Made by a program: the position numbers and the translations under genes. Below the pieces are notes generated by a model. It was not told where the DNA came from. It was given only the letters and a program-made list of their open reading frames with translations, and searched no databases. From positions 1,054,001 to 1,118,000 of the forward strand of contig NZ_CP018937.1 in the NCBI RefSeq assembly GCF_002849695.1: a stretch of 64,000 bases of DNA. The letters run 5' to 3'. This document shows, in pieces, positions 26,595-35,308 of the stretch; the first letter of the stretch is position 1, and each line of letters opens with the position of its first letter. The stretch is from Bacteroides fragilis. GTDB lineage: Bacteria; Bacteroidota; Bacteroidia; Bacteroidales; Bacteroidaceae.

Positions 26595-27377
26595 TTACTG
26601 TTGTGCGATCCACCAGTCGATCATCTTACGTGCCAGGCTAAGTTTGCGGGGAAGTTCCGGCAAGTGATCCCTGGTATAGAAGTTCCCGGAGCTGAGCTCG
26701 TTATCTTGCAGGTGGATGTCACCACCGGCGTAGTCGGCGATAAATCCCACCATCAGTCCGCTCGGATAGGGCCAGGGCTGACTGCCGAAATAACGGATGT
26801 TTTTCACATCGAGCCCGGTTTCTTCTTTTACTTCCCTTACCACACACTCTTCCAATGTTTCGCCTGTTTCGAGGAATCCGGCTACCAGGCTATTGAAAGT
26901 ACCTTTAAAGTTGCGGGCATGTACCAGTAACAGGGAGTCTTCTTTGCGCACCAATACCAGGATGGCTGTTGAGATGACCGGATAGATTTCTCTGCCACAA
27001 TTCGGGCATTTCTTCATAATGGGTTCTTTCTGTACCAGCGGAGTTCCACAAGTGGGGCAGTAACGGTTGCTGCGGTCCCAGTAGAGAATTTCGTGAACCT
27101 TGCCTGCGGCCTGATAGTGTTCCTGCGACAAGTAATCATAAGAAGTGCGCAATCCTATCTGCACGTATTCCGGAGTTTCGGCTATCGGAGAGTCGGTGTA
27201 GAAAGCTTTGCATACCATACCCGTTGCCGTGGAGATGGTGTGTACAGTTGTTCCTTTCGGAATGGTGACAGGGGCATTCTCGCCCGTGGGGATGGAAAAA
27301 GCATTGTCGTTCTTTTCCAACAGTAACTGATCTTGGTAAAAGATAAACCACCAGTAGTTGGTTTCTGTATTTATCAT
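26595..27377 (-). CDS. nudC: NAD(+) diphosphatase / decapping Nudix hydrolase NudC
   Basis: A 260-residue Nudix enzyme that cleaves NAD(H) and can remove NAD caps from RNA. Zinc ribbon YCPTCG...KKCPNCG (about 101-124). Nudix box GFLETGETLEECVVREVKEETG (about 166-187) fits GX5EX7REUXEEXGU. The NudC tag SQPWPYPSGLM follows directly. Length is typical. It starts 31 bp downstream of the ABC-F gene on the same strand and could be cotranscribed with it. Confidence 0.95.
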   Translation of the reverse strand: MINTETNYWWFIFYQDQLLLEKNDNAFSIPTGENAPVTIPKGTTVHTISTATGMVCKAFYTDSPIAETPEYVQIGLRTSYDYLSQEHYQAAGKVHEILYWDRSNRYCPTCGTPLVQKEPIMKKCPNCGREIYPVISTAILVLVRKEDSLLLVHARNFKGTFNSLVAGFLETGETLEECVVREVKEETGLDVKNIRYFGSQPWPYPSGLMVGFIADYAGGDIHLQDNELSSGNFYTRDHLPELPRKLSLARKMIDWWIAQQ

Positions 27378-27408
27378 TTGGGCATTATTCTTTTTAATCG
27401 GTGCAAAA

Positions 27409-28998
27409 TTATAAAAAGATACTCTTTTTGATGCCGGTTTCCTTTACAAAATATTCATCATGTGATACAAGCAGTACACTGCCCGTATAATTCCGAATGG
27501 TGGCTGTGATGATTTCGATACTTTGTATATCCAGATTATTGGTAGGCTCGTCCAGGATAAAGAGGTCAGGCGTGTTGTTATTAATCATCAGGCAGCAGAA
27601 AGCGAGTCGCATTTTTTCACCTCCACTGAGTTGAATGCAAGGTTGATCCCAGCTCGTTGCCGGGAAGAGAAAGCGATTCAACCTGATTTTTATTTCGTGC
27701 TCCGGCAGGGCACGTACATTGAATGATTCTGCTTGTTGAAGCACCGTCAGCTGATTGCAGATGATGGAATACTCCTGATTGAGATAGACGTAACTGAACC
27801 CGGTGCGCTCCAGTGTACCCGAAGCAGGCAATAGTTCTCCGGTGACCAGTTTCAATAAGGTGGTTTTACCACTCCCGTTGTCTCCTTCGATACGTATCCG
27901 GTCGCCGCTTTTCAGTTGGAAACTTAGGGGAACCTTCCATAAAAACGAAATTTCATAAGTGAAGTTTATATCACGGGCAGTCAGTAATATTTTTCCCGGA
28001 TGTAAAGCAGAAGCATTGAAATCGGTTTTAAGCAGTGACACTTCGCCCAACCTGTTGCGTATCTGACTTCGTTCGGCGACAAGTTTTTCCGATTTGTCCC
28101 GGTGGATGTCCGCCAGTTTGGTGGTACTTTTTTCTGCCCGGTCTTTCAGGGTATTGATGGCCATACGGGAAATGCCTTTTTGAGGAGCCGCTTTTTCGCT
28201 CCGTACATTCTGCTTGTCTTTCCGCTCGGCAACCTCACGTGCAAGCTTCCGTACTTGCCGGAGTTCTTTCTCCTTTTCATTCAGTTGTTGTTGCAAAGCA
28301 CTTAGCAGAAGCTCTTTCTGCTGTTTGTAGAATTCATAGTTTCCTCCGTAAAACACAAGTGCGCTACGGCTCAGTTCGCAGGTTTCGGGAAGCAGATTGA
28401 GCAGAGTGCGGTCGTGGCTGACTACAATCAGCGTAGAACGGCATTTCTTCACCCATTCATACAGTTTGTTGCGTCCTTGGCTGTCGAGGTGATTGGTAGG
28501 TTCATCCATCAATATCACGGAAGTTTCCTGCAGTTCGATGCCTGCCAGGAATACGCGTGTCTTTTCTCCACCACTCAGTGTATGCATGGGCTGGTCAAGA
28601 GACATTGTTCCGAGCCCCCATCCATTGAGAGCTGCTGTGGCTTTTTCTTCGATGTTCCAGTCGTCATCGAGGATATTGAAGTTGACGATGGAAGTATCTC
28701 CATCCAAAATGGCATGGAGGGCTTTTCGTTTTCCGTCTATCCCGAGGGCTTCGGCAATGCTCATTTTATCATATTGTCCGAAGTGCTGGGGCACATAATA
28801 AAGAGCGAATGGACGGAGTACGGTTCCCGAACACGGTTGCAGTTGTCCGGATATGATTTGCAGCAATGTTGACTTGCCACAACCATTATTGCCGATCAGA
28901 GCCAATTGCTGTCCTTTGCTGACAGAGAAACTGAGATTTTGGAAAAGAACTTCCTTATCGGGATGGATATAGGTGATTTGTTGTACTTGGATACACAT
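27409..28998 (-). CDS. ABC-F family ATPase
   Basis: A 529-residue soluble protein with two ABC domains and no membrane part. Domain 1: GNNGCGKST, LSGGEKTR, VILMDEPTNHLD. Linker with a charged coiled coil about 230-310 (NEKEKELRQVRKLAREVAERKDKQ). Domain 2: GDNGSGKTT, LSGGEKMR, LFILDEPTNNLD. ABC-F proteins act on the ribosome (translation factors or antibiotic protection). It is not an obvious EttA or Uup and could be either a housekeeping or a resistance type; sequence alone does not decide. Confidence 0.9.
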   Translation of the reverse strand: MCIQVQQITYIHPDKEVLFQNLSFSVSKGQQLALIGNNGCGKSTLLQIISGQLQPCSGTVLRPFALYYVPQHFGQYDKMSIAEALGIDGKRKALHAILDGDTSIVNFNILDDDWNIEEKATAALNGWGLGTMSLDQPMHTLSGGEKTRVFLAGIELQETSVILMDEPTNHLDSQGRNKLYEWVKKCRSTLIVVSHDRTLLNLLPETCELSRSALVFYGGNYEFYKQQKELLLSALQQQLNEKEKELRQVRKLAREVAERKDKQNVRSEKAAPQKGISRMAINTLKDRAEKSTTKLADIHRDKSEKLVAERSQIRNRLGEVSLLKTDFNASALHPGKILLTARDINFTYEISFLWKVPLSFQLKSGDRIRIEGDNGSGKTTLLKLVTGELLPASGTLERTGFSYVYLNQEYSIICNQLTVLQQAESFNVRALPEHEIKIRLNRFLFPATSWDQPCIQLSGGEKMRLAFCCLMINNNTPDLFILDEPTNNLDIQSIEIITATIRNYTGSVLLVSHDEYFVKETGIKKSIFL

Positions 28999-29230
28999 AC
29001 TTGTCTATTGGTTTGAAAGTAAATACTTGCTGTTGATGATAGCGGGTAGGGGAGAGACAAACACAATAGGGGTTAAACAACACGGATTCGTGATGCTTAA
29101 CAATACATGAAAAGAAGCATATGTGAAAAGTGATGTTTACCGGAAAGTGTTGTCTTACTTAGATATTCTCATGGGTATACATATGAAATTAGACTGCAAA
29201 GATAGAAGATATTTCGGCAATTACAAAAGA

Positions 29231-29266
29231 GAGAGGGGAAAAATCTGAAACTTTTCCCCTCTTCTT
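29231..29266 (-). terminator. Intrinsic terminator after the rclA-like gene
   Basis: GAGAGGGGAAAA (29231-29242) and TTTTCCCCTC (29252-29261) form a stem with a 9-10 nt loop; read on the minus strand it follows the stop at 29273 and ends in CTCTCTTTTG. Confidence 0.65.
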
Positions 29267-29272
29267 GTTAAA

Positions 29273-30649
29273 CTAATCTATTGAAAACAATTCATTCAGT
29301 CCTTCGCCCATACTTGGATGTGTAAAGATGAAATCGCGAAGGAAGGTATAATGTTGTCCGGTCTTCATTGCCATGTTTACTATGTTAATGACTTCGGAAG
29401 ATTCGGCACAGAACAGCGTGCAGCCCATGATGCGTCCCGAATGGCTGTCGATGATGGCTTTCAGTATACCGTCAGTCTGTTGTAAAGTACGTGCGCGTGG
29501 TAGTGCTGAGGCCGGGAGACGTGATACTTTGAAGGAATATCCCCGTCTGATGGCTTCTTCTTCGGTCAGCCCGACATGTGAAAGCGGCGGATCTATAAAT
29601 ACCGAGTATGCCACCGGGTTGCGGTCGTCGGCCGTACGTTCTTTATTTCCGAAAAGGTCGTCCCGGATAATCCGGTAATCGTCCAGTGAAATATAAGTAA
29701 ACTGCAGCCCGCCTTTTACATCACCCATTGCCCAAATGTTTGGGGAGGTGGTGTGTAGATAACCGTTTACAACAATAGCCCCGTGGCTATCCACTTCTAC
29801 TCCGGCTGCCTGAAGATTCAGTCCCTCAATCATTGGCTTGCGTCCCGTAGCTACCAGGATGGCATCACCTTCTATGTCAGAAGATGTACCGCCGGCGGTA
29901 TCCGTATAAGTCAGGATTACACCGTCCGTTGTATCGCGGATGGATTGTGCACGGGCGTTGAGGCGGATTTCTATTCCTTTCTTTTCGAGTGCCTCTTTTA
30001 CAGCGTTTGCTATATCGCGGTCTTCGCGGGCAATAAATTTGTCACCTCCTTCGAGCACGGTCACTTTGCTTCCGAAGCTTGCATACATGGAAGCAAACTC
30101 CAGTCCGATATAACCGCCGCCCACGATAATCAGATGTCGGGGCAATACATCCAGTTCCATCAATGATGTGCTGGTATATACCCGTTTGCTGTCTTTCAGC
30201 CCGTCTATTGCCGGTATAATGCTGGTTGATCCGGTATTGATGAAAATCTTTTTTCCCTGAAGTTCGATCACTTCGTCGGGAAGGGTTACTTTCACCACAT
30301 CTTTTGAAACGAACGATGCCATTCCGGTGTAAATGGTTACATTGGGGAGACTGCTCAGTTTGTCGAACATATTAGCCCTTGAAGCTGCTGTCATTTCGTT
30401 TTTCCGTGCGATGGCGGCTTTATAAGCTTCGGCCTGTTTTTCGTAACTGGTTGGGTAGAGCCAACTCACCTTTTCAGCTTCGTGGATAAGGCGTTTGGTA
30501 GGCACACAGGCTATATTGGGGCAAGTACCTCCATACATCATGGCAGAGCGTTCAATCAGTGCGACTTTCCAGCCGCGTTTGGCTAATTCGGCGGTCAGCG
30601 TCTTGCCGCCCTTGCCGAAACCGATAATAATGGCATCATATTGTTTCAT
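29273..30649 (-). CDS. RclA-like flavin disulfide reductase
   Basis: A 458-residue pyridine nucleotide-disulfide oxidoreductase. FAD motif IIIGFGKGGKTL (7-18), redox pair Cys43/Cys48 in GGTCPNIACVPTK, NAD motif IIVGGGYIGLEFASMYASFGSKVTVLEGG, and a C-terminal dimerisation domain ending FTHPSMGEGLNEL. The N-terminus resembles E. coli RclA (cupric reductase for reactive chlorine resistance) more than mercuric reductase. The next gene upstream in the transcript encodes a DUF417 protein like RclC, which supports this reading. Function in hypochlorite defence is inferred. Confidence 0.82.
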   Translation of the reverse strand: MKQYDAIIIGFGKGGKTLTAELAKRGWKVALIERSAMMYGGTCPNIACVPTKRLIHEAEKVSWLYPTSYEKQAEAYKAAIARKNEMTAASRANMFDKLSSLPNVTIYTGMASFVSKDVVKVTLPDEVIELQGKKIFINTGSTSIIPAIDGLKDSKRVYTSTSLMELDVLPRHLIIVGGGYIGLEFASMYASFGSKVTVLEGGDKFIAREDRDIANAVKEALEKKGIEIRLNARAQSIRDTTDGVILTYTDTAGGTSSDIEGDAILVATGRKPMIEGLNLQAAGVEVDSHGAIVVNGYLHTTSPNIWAMGDVKGGLQFTYISLDDYRIIRDDLFGNKERTADDRNPVAYSVFIDPPLSHVGLTEEEAIRRGYSFKVSRLPASALPRARTLQQTDGILKAIIDSHSGRIMGCTLFCAESSEVINIVNMAMKTGQHYTFLRDFIFTHPSMGEGLNELFSID

Positions 30650-30707
30650 AATTCTTATACTTTAGAAGGATGTATCTTTAATGTCAGTTTATAACATTCC
30701 GTAACCC

Positions 30708-31310
30708 TTATTTGTTCCGTTTTTCCCAGTCGGCTTTTTTGAGGGAGTTCAGTACACGCTGCGATGAATCGGAAAGCAGGGTAACGGCACTTGCCAGAAT
30801 TACGATATCTTTAATTACCAGACGTCCGGCACCGGATAGGAGCGGGAAGCCATATTCTCCGCTTCCCAGGTTCGGAACCCAGACTTCGGGAGTGGTCACC
30901 AGGAAGGAGAGTGTACCGAGTGTCATGATGATGGCCAGTGTGTCGCCGATAAGCGCCACTTTGGGGAAGAAGATGCCTAAGAATACCAGGATACCGATGG
31001 ACATAATCAAAGCTCCCAATCCATAAGAGAACGTGTAGGTTCTGTTCGCTTCGTGCCATTCGCGGTTGGCCGGAACATAAGCACCTTCCGGATTTTTGTG
31101 TTCCTTATATTCGGGGGCATCTTTGGCGTAGAAGAAACTCATAAACGGACTGTTGGCTACAAATGGTACAATGCCGTCGGCCTCGTAATGAAAATACTTC
31201 AGTCCGCCGATCCAAACGAAAACAACGAGGATGGCTACGCGGATAAATTTCAGTCCGAAACCTTTCAGACCGGATGCTACTGTGAGCAGAGTGATAAATT
31301 TCTCTTTCAT
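30708..31310 (-). CDS. DUF417 (YkgB/RclC-like) membrane protein
   Basis: A 200-residue inner-membrane protein with four hydrophobic helices: FIRVAILVVFVWIGGLKYF, YGLGALIMSIGILVFLGIF, a segment TLAIIMTLGTLSFLVTTPE, and IKDIVILASAVTLL. The FVWIGGLKYFHYEADGIVPFVANSPFMSF block is the DUF417 hallmark; E. coli RclC belongs to the family. The ATG at 31310 is preferred: the frame is open upstream but adds a basic stretch without family match. It lies 58 bp upstream of the rclA-like gene, same strand. Confidence 0.85.
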   Translation of the reverse strand: MKEKFITLLTVASGLKGFGLKFIRVAILVVFVWIGGLKYFHYEADGIVPFVANSPFMSFFYAKDAPEYKEHKNPEGAYVPANREWHEANRTYTFSYGLGALIMSIGILVFLGIFFPKVALIGDTLAIIMTLGTLSFLVTTPEVWVPNLGSGEYGFPLLSGAGRLVIKDIVILASAVTLLSDSSQRVLNSLKKADWEKRNK

Positions 31311-31397
31311 GCTATTTCTTTTTATGGGTTTAACTTTCTGATGCAAAGATCCGGTTTTTCCCATCGGCGGGAAATAGCAATATCGCCGGATGAATTG

Positions 31398-32237
31398 TCA
31401 ATTCTTCCCTTCTACCGAATTTCGGTATTGCACAGGGCTTTCTCCGGTCATGTTTTTGAAGAAACGGCTGAAAGAGGACTGGTCCTCAAATCCCAGAATA
31501 TCAGCAATCTCTTTCGAACTTTTGTTACTGTATAATAGGAGTCGTTTGGCTTCTGCTTCCACCCGTTCATGGATGACGCGCAGGGGCGAAGGCAGTTTAC
31601 AGGAAGAAAAGATGTTCGAGAGTGTTTTGGGTGATTTATGCAGCATGTCGGCATAATCCTGCACTTGCTTTTTAGTCCGGAAGTGTTCGTCTACCAGATT
31701 ATAGTATTGGCGGATAATCTCGAAGCTGTACTCCTTCTCCTGGGTGATATTCAGTCTTTGCCGGGCGATGCGTGTACTCTGGATGATGAAACGTTTAAGC
31801 AGGATGCGGAGCATCTCTTCCTGTAGATTGTCCGATACGGTGAATTCGCGGTCCAGCAAACCCACTACATCTTCCATCGACCGCCGTTCCGATTCGTTGA
31901 GCATAAATCTCACCACGTGCGAAGAACCGTTGAACAGAAATCCACTGCACGACACTTCATGGTCATTGCCGTAAATACAATAGAAGTTGCTGTTGAACAG
32001 CACCGTCAGATACTCTCCATCGATGGACAGGAACTCCAGATGCTGGAGATTGGAGAGGGAGATCACCTCGTTTTCGGCCAGTGTCACTTCCTGATGGTCT
32101 ATCTCCAGGGTAATGCTTCCTTGGCGTACCCATATGAATTTATACAAACTCTTTTCTTTCTGCAAGTTCTTTTCGGTATGATAGCTTGTGGTCAATGCAA
32201 GCATACCTTTCAGTTTTGTCTGGTAAGTTCTTATCAT
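31398..32237 (-). CDS. AraC family transcriptional regulator of the Rcl-like module
   Basis: A protein of 279 residues. N-terminal cupin-like sensing domain (about 1-140) with two Cys about ten residues apart (NFYCIYG...VSCSGF). C-terminal AraC HTH (about 185-275) with VQDYADMLHKSPKTLSNIFSS and SKEIADILGFEDQSSFSRFFKNMTGESPVQYR. The start at 32237 has GGAGG upstream and lies 2 bp after the cytidine deaminase stop, so the genes are coupled. The gene is first upstream of the rclC/rclA-like genes, so it is the likely regulator; the Cys pair could sense oxidants, as in RclR, but that is inference. Confidence 0.85.
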   Translation of the reverse strand: MIRTYQTKLKGMLALTTSYHTEKNLQKEKSLYKFIWVRQGSITLEIDHQEVTLAENEVISLSNLQHLEFLSIDGEYLTVLFNSNFYCIYGNDHEVSCSGFLFNGSSHVVRFMLNESERRSMEDVVGLLDREFTVSDNLQEEMLRILLKRFIIQSTRIARQRLNITQEKEYSFEIIRQYYNLVDEHFRTKKQVQDYADMLHKSPKTLSNIFSSCKLPSPLRVIHERVEAEAKRLLLYSNKSSKEIADILGFEDQSSFSRFFKNMTGESPVQYRNSVEGKN

Positions 32238-32239
32238 AA

Positions 32240-32722
32240 TCAATCCTCCATGGCTGATGCGTCAAATGACAGGGGTAATAAATGTCCCACACTCTGTATT
32301 TCGTAAATACACTTTTTGCCGTAAAGCAATATACGTATGGGTTGTTTGTATCTTTTTTCCGTTTCCAGAATCACCTGGCGACAGGCGCCGCAAGGAGGAA
32401 TCGGAGTGTCGATAAAGTCTTTTTCCGTACGTGCGGCGATGGCAAGAGTCTTCACTGCCTGGTCCGGATACTGCGAATTGGCATAGAACAACGTAGTTCG
32501 TTCGGCGCAAAGTCCGGACGGGTAGGCTGCGTTTTCCTGATTGGTTCCTGTCACTATCACTCCGTTGGCCAGCAGCGCTGCCGCACCTACCGAGAAGTGC
32601 GAGTAAGGTGCATAGCTGCGCCGGGTTGCCTCAATGGCATCATCCAATAAGGCACGGTCTGCGTCATTGAGTTCGTCATATTCATATACTTTAATTACAG
32701 AGGTAATAGTCAGGTCTTTCAT
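32240..32722 (-). CDS. cdd: Cytidine deaminase
   Basis: A 160-residue enzyme that deaminates cytidine and deoxycytidine for pyrimidine salvage. Zinc and catalytic residues are visible as CAERTTLF (Cys and Glu) and PCGACRQ (two Cys). SHFSVGAAALLANG is the family N-terminal block. It is slightly longer than the common 130-residue form, with an N-terminal extension of about 25 residues. Followed closely by the AraC gene. Confidence 0.93.
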   Translation of the reverse strand: MKDLTITSVIKVYEYDELNDADRALLDDAIEATRRSYAPYSHFSVGAAALLANGVIVTGTNQENAAYPSGLCAERTTLFYANSQYPDQAVKTLAIAARTEKDFIDTPIPPCGACRQVILETEKRYKQPIRILLYGKKCIYEIQSVGHLLPLSFDASAMED

Positions 32723-32838
32723 GTGGGTAGGTGGTTTATAGTTCTACAAATCATGTTACAAAGTTAGAAAAGAGATTGATAATCCCAATTATTTTTATGA
32801 TTTTTGTGCCGCATAACCTAACATACACAAATTAATAG

Positions 32839-33738
32839 ATGAATAGCAAACTTCTCAGGCTGATTGCCGTAGTTACAGTTCTTGCTTTTTCTGTCGGTGC
32901 CCAGGCGCAGCGCAGGAATTCCCGTTACGTAGATTATATAAATAAGTATAGTGCCCTGGCTGTAGAGCAAATGAAGGAGCACAAGATACCCGCCAGTATC
33001 ACATTGGCGCAGGGGCTGCTTGAAAGTGGTGCCGGTATGAGCACGCTGGCGCGTAAAAGTAATAACCACTTCGGCATCAAATGCGGTAGTAGCTGGAATG
33101 GACGTACCGTACGCCATGACGACGATGCCCGTAACGAATGCTTCCGTGCTTATCGCAATCCCCGTGATTCGTACGAGGACCATTCGGCATTTCTGAAACG
33201 CGGTGCCCGCTATGCTTTCTTGTTTAAACTGAAGATAACGGATTATAAAGGCTGGGCCCGTGGGTTGAAAAAGGCGGGATATGCCACCGATCCTTCGTAT
33301 GCCAACCGTCTGATTACGATTATTGAAGACTACGACCTTTATAAATATGACCGTAAGGGAGGATGGAGTTCGTCAAAGAGTGAACCGACGGTACTCAATC
33401 CGCATCAGGTCTACATAGCAAACGGTATCGCTTATATTGTAGCCCGTGACGGAGATACGTTTAAGTCATTGGGTAAAGAGTTCGATATCCGTTGGAAGAA
33501 GTTGGTGAAGTATAACGACTTGCAACGTGATTATACCTTGATGGATGGTGATATCATTTATCTGAAAGAGAAGAAAAAGAGAGCGTCGAAACCTTATACC
33601 GTTTATATCGTCAAAGACGGAGACTCCATGCATACCATTTCTCAGAAATATGCCATCCGGTTGAAGAACCTGTATAAGATGAACCGTAAGGACGGGGATT
33701 ATGTTCCCGAAGTGGGAGACAGGTTGAGGCTGAGGTAG
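32839..33738 (+). CDS. Secreted glucosaminidase-type (GH73) cell-wall hydrolase with two LysM domains
   Basis: A 299-residue protein with signal peptide (to AQAQ). GH73/mannosyl-glycoprotein endo-beta-N-acetylglucosaminidase domain about 30-170: PASITLAQGLLESGAGMSTLARKSNNHFGIKC has the catalytic Glu, and KKAGYATDPSYANRLI closes the domain. Two LysM repeats bind peptidoglycan (about 190-237 and 253-298). It likely trims peptidoglycan in the periplasm. It is divergent from cdd. Confidence 0.93.
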   Translation: MNSKLLRLIAVVTVLAFSVGAQAQRRNSRYVDYINKYSALAVEQMKEHKIPASITLAQGLLESGAGMSTLARKSNNHFGIKCGSSWNGRTVRHDDDARNECFRAYRNPRDSYEDHSAFLKRGARYAFLFKLKITDYKGWARGLKKAGYATDPSYANRLITIIEDYDLYKYDRKGGWSSSKSEPTVLNPHQVYIANGIAYIVARDGDTFKSLGKEFDIRWKKLVKYNDLQRDYTLMDGDIIYLKEKKKRASKPYTVYIVKDGDSMHTISQKYAIRLKNLYKMNRKDGDYVPEVGDRLRLR

Positions 33739-33770
33739 ACTTTGCCGCTGCGGTATATAAGAAATGTATT

Positions 33771-33855
33771 AATAGCAAAAGGGTGTAGCCATACTTTATG
33801 CATGGCTACACCCTTTTGCTATTAGGGCTACACCCTTTCTGCCGGATGGCTACAC
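33771..33855. repeat. 22-bp perfect-stem hairpin plus two further GGCTACACCC copies
   Basis: The arm 33771-33792 is perfectly complementary to 33802-33823 (22 bp) around a 9-nt loop, and each arm contains GGGTGTAGCC or its complement. GGCTACACCC recurs at 33826-33835 and 33846-33855. It follows the GH73 gene and precedes the sigma-54 control region. The hairpin may terminate; the extra direct copies are unexplained. Confidence 0.85.
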
Positions 33856-33896
33856 CCAAACGTGTGTTTTTCACCGCAGAGAACACAGTTACGCTT

Positions 33897-33938
33897 TGTT
33901 ACGAAACTGTACAGGGTGTTCATTATCGGACACCCTGT
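33897..33938 (+). promoter_or_regulatory. Upstream activator site(s) of the hlyD operon
   Basis: TGTTCATTATCGGACA at 33917-33932 lies inside a larger palindrome (ACAGGGTGT at 33911-33919 and ACACCCTGT at 33930-33938). A degenerate partner TGTTACGAAACTGTACA starts 20 bp earlier (33897). The same 16-mer occurs upstream of both ATPase genes and, with one change, of tolC. It is the likely binding site of the NtrC-type regulator. Confidence 0.75.
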
Positions 33939-33976
33939 TTCTCTTCTTCCTGCTGAAACACAGTACTTTCCTTTTT

Positions 33977-33991
33977 TGGCATAAGGTTTGA
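33977..33991 (+). promoter_or_regulatory. Sigma-54 promoter of the hlyD/permease operon
   Basis: TGGCATAAGGTTTGA matches the -24/-12 form TGGCAc-N5-TTGc with the right GG-to-TTG spacing; the -12 C is A. It starts 60 bp after the start of the activator site and gives a leader of about 34 nt. Confidence 0.75.
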
Positions 33992-34036
33992 TCATAGAAA
34001 TACAAAGAATATTTGTAAATCTATAATTGACTATAT

Positions 34037-35284
34037 ATGGACAGAGAAATTCCAAAAGAGGTGCGCAATAAAGAGCGTAATAAAAAGATTATTCGTTTTT
34101 CGGCTATCGGTATTATCGGGATAGTAGGCATTAGCCTACTAATTTCGTTGTTGCGTACGGGAGTACAGAAGAAGGATCTCGTGTTGTCTACCGTTGACAA
34201 GGGGACGATCGAGGTCAGTGTCAGTGCTTCGGGCAAAGTGGTTCCGGCTTTTGAAGAGATCATCAATTCACCGATCAACACCCGCATCGTGGAAGTATAT
34301 AGAAAGGGCGGTGACAGTGTAGATGTAGGTACTCCCATCCTGAAACTCGACTTACAAAGTACGGAAACCGACTATAAAAAACTACTGGATGAAGAGCAAA
34401 TGAAACGTTATAAGCTCGATCAGGCGCAGGTGAACAGCCAGACCAAATTGAGCGATATGGCCATGCAGATCAAAGTGTCGGAAATGAAACTGGCGCGGAT
34501 GAAGGTGGAGCTTCGCAACGAACAATACCTCGACAGTCTTGGAGCCGGTACGACCGATAAGGTACGCCAGGCCGAATTGAGCTACAATACGTCCCGCCTC
34601 GAATTGGAACAACTCAAACAACAATATGCCAACGAGAAACAGGTAGCAGCCGCCGACCTGAAAGTGCTTGAACTCGACCTCAACATGTTCCGTAAGGGAC
34701 TTGCCGAAATGAAGCGTACGTTGGACGATGCACAGATACGTTCGCCGCGCAAAGCCATCCTTACTTATATCAACAACCAGATCGGTGCGCAGATTCCTCA
34801 AGGAGGGCAGGTGGCTATCATTTCGGATCTGAGTCATTTCAAAGTGGATGGCGAGATTGCCGATACTTATGGCGACCGTGTGGCAGCGGGCGGAAAGGCT
34901 ATTGTGAAAGTGGGCAGTGAGAAACTCGAGGGGACCGTAAGCAGTGTCACTCCGCTTTCAAAGAACGGAGTTATCTCTTTCTCCGTGCAACTGAAAGAAG
35001 ATAATAACAAGCGGTTGCGTTCGGGACTCAAGACCGATGTATATGTGATGAATGCCGTGAAAGAAGATGTGTTGCGTATAGCCAATGCCTCTTATTATGT
35101 AGGCCGCGGCGAATACGATCTGTTCGTGATGACTTCGGACGATGAAATCGTAAAACGGAAAGTTCAGCTGGGCGATTCGAACTTTGAGTTTGTAGAAGTG
35201 GTGAGCGGACTCAATCCGGGAGACAAGGTGGTGGTCAGCGACATGACCAACTACAAAAATAAGAACAAACTCAAAGTGAAATAA
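34037..35284 (+). CDS. HlyD/MacA-type periplasmic adaptor
   Basis: A 415-residue membrane-fusion protein. N-terminal cytoplasmic tail then one membrane helix (about 22-41, FSAIGIIGIVGISLLISLL). Lipoyl half motif VSASGKVVPAFEEII...VEVYRKGGDSVDVGTPILKLD. Long coiled coil about 100-225 (repeated Lys/Glu/Leu heptads). Second lipoyl half SPRKAILTYINNQIGAQIPQGGQVAII. Beta-barrel and membrane-proximal domains to the end (GLKTDVYVMNAV, VVSGLNPGDKVVVSD). It should link the MacB-type permeases to the TolC at 59715. It is the only adaptor in the window and heads an operon of eight permeases, behind a sigma-54 promoter. Confidence 0.92.
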   Translation: MDREIPKEVRNKERNKKIIRFSAIGIIGIVGISLLISLLRTGVQKKDLVLSTVDKGTIEVSVSASGKVVPAFEEIINSPINTRIVEVYRKGGDSVDVGTPILKLDLQSTETDYKKLLDEEQMKRYKLDQAQVNSQTKLSDMAMQIKVSEMKLARMKVELRNEQYLDSLGAGTTDKVRQAELSYNTSRLELEQLKQQYANEKQVAAADLKVLELDLNMFRKGLAEMKRTLDDAQIRSPRKAILTYINNQIGAQIPQGGQVAIISDLSHFKVDGEIADTYGDRVAAGGKAIVKVGSEKLEGTVSSVTPLSKNGVISFSVQLKEDNNKRLRSGLKTDVYVMNAVKEDVLRIANASYYVGRGEYDLFVMTSDDEIVKRKVQLGDSNFEFVEVVSGLNPGDKVVVSDMTNYKNKNKLKVK

Positions 35285-35308
35285 TACGCCGAAAAAACTT
35301 TTTAAATC

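Noticed and set aside
29273..30649. Mercuric reductase
   Set aside because: There is no N-terminal heavy-metal domain, no C-terminal Cys pair and no mer genes nearby; the N-terminus and DUF417 neighbour fit RclA better.
33771..33855. Inverted repeats considered as insertion-sequence ends
   Set aside because: No transposase gene lies between or beside them and the arms are only 9 bases apart.
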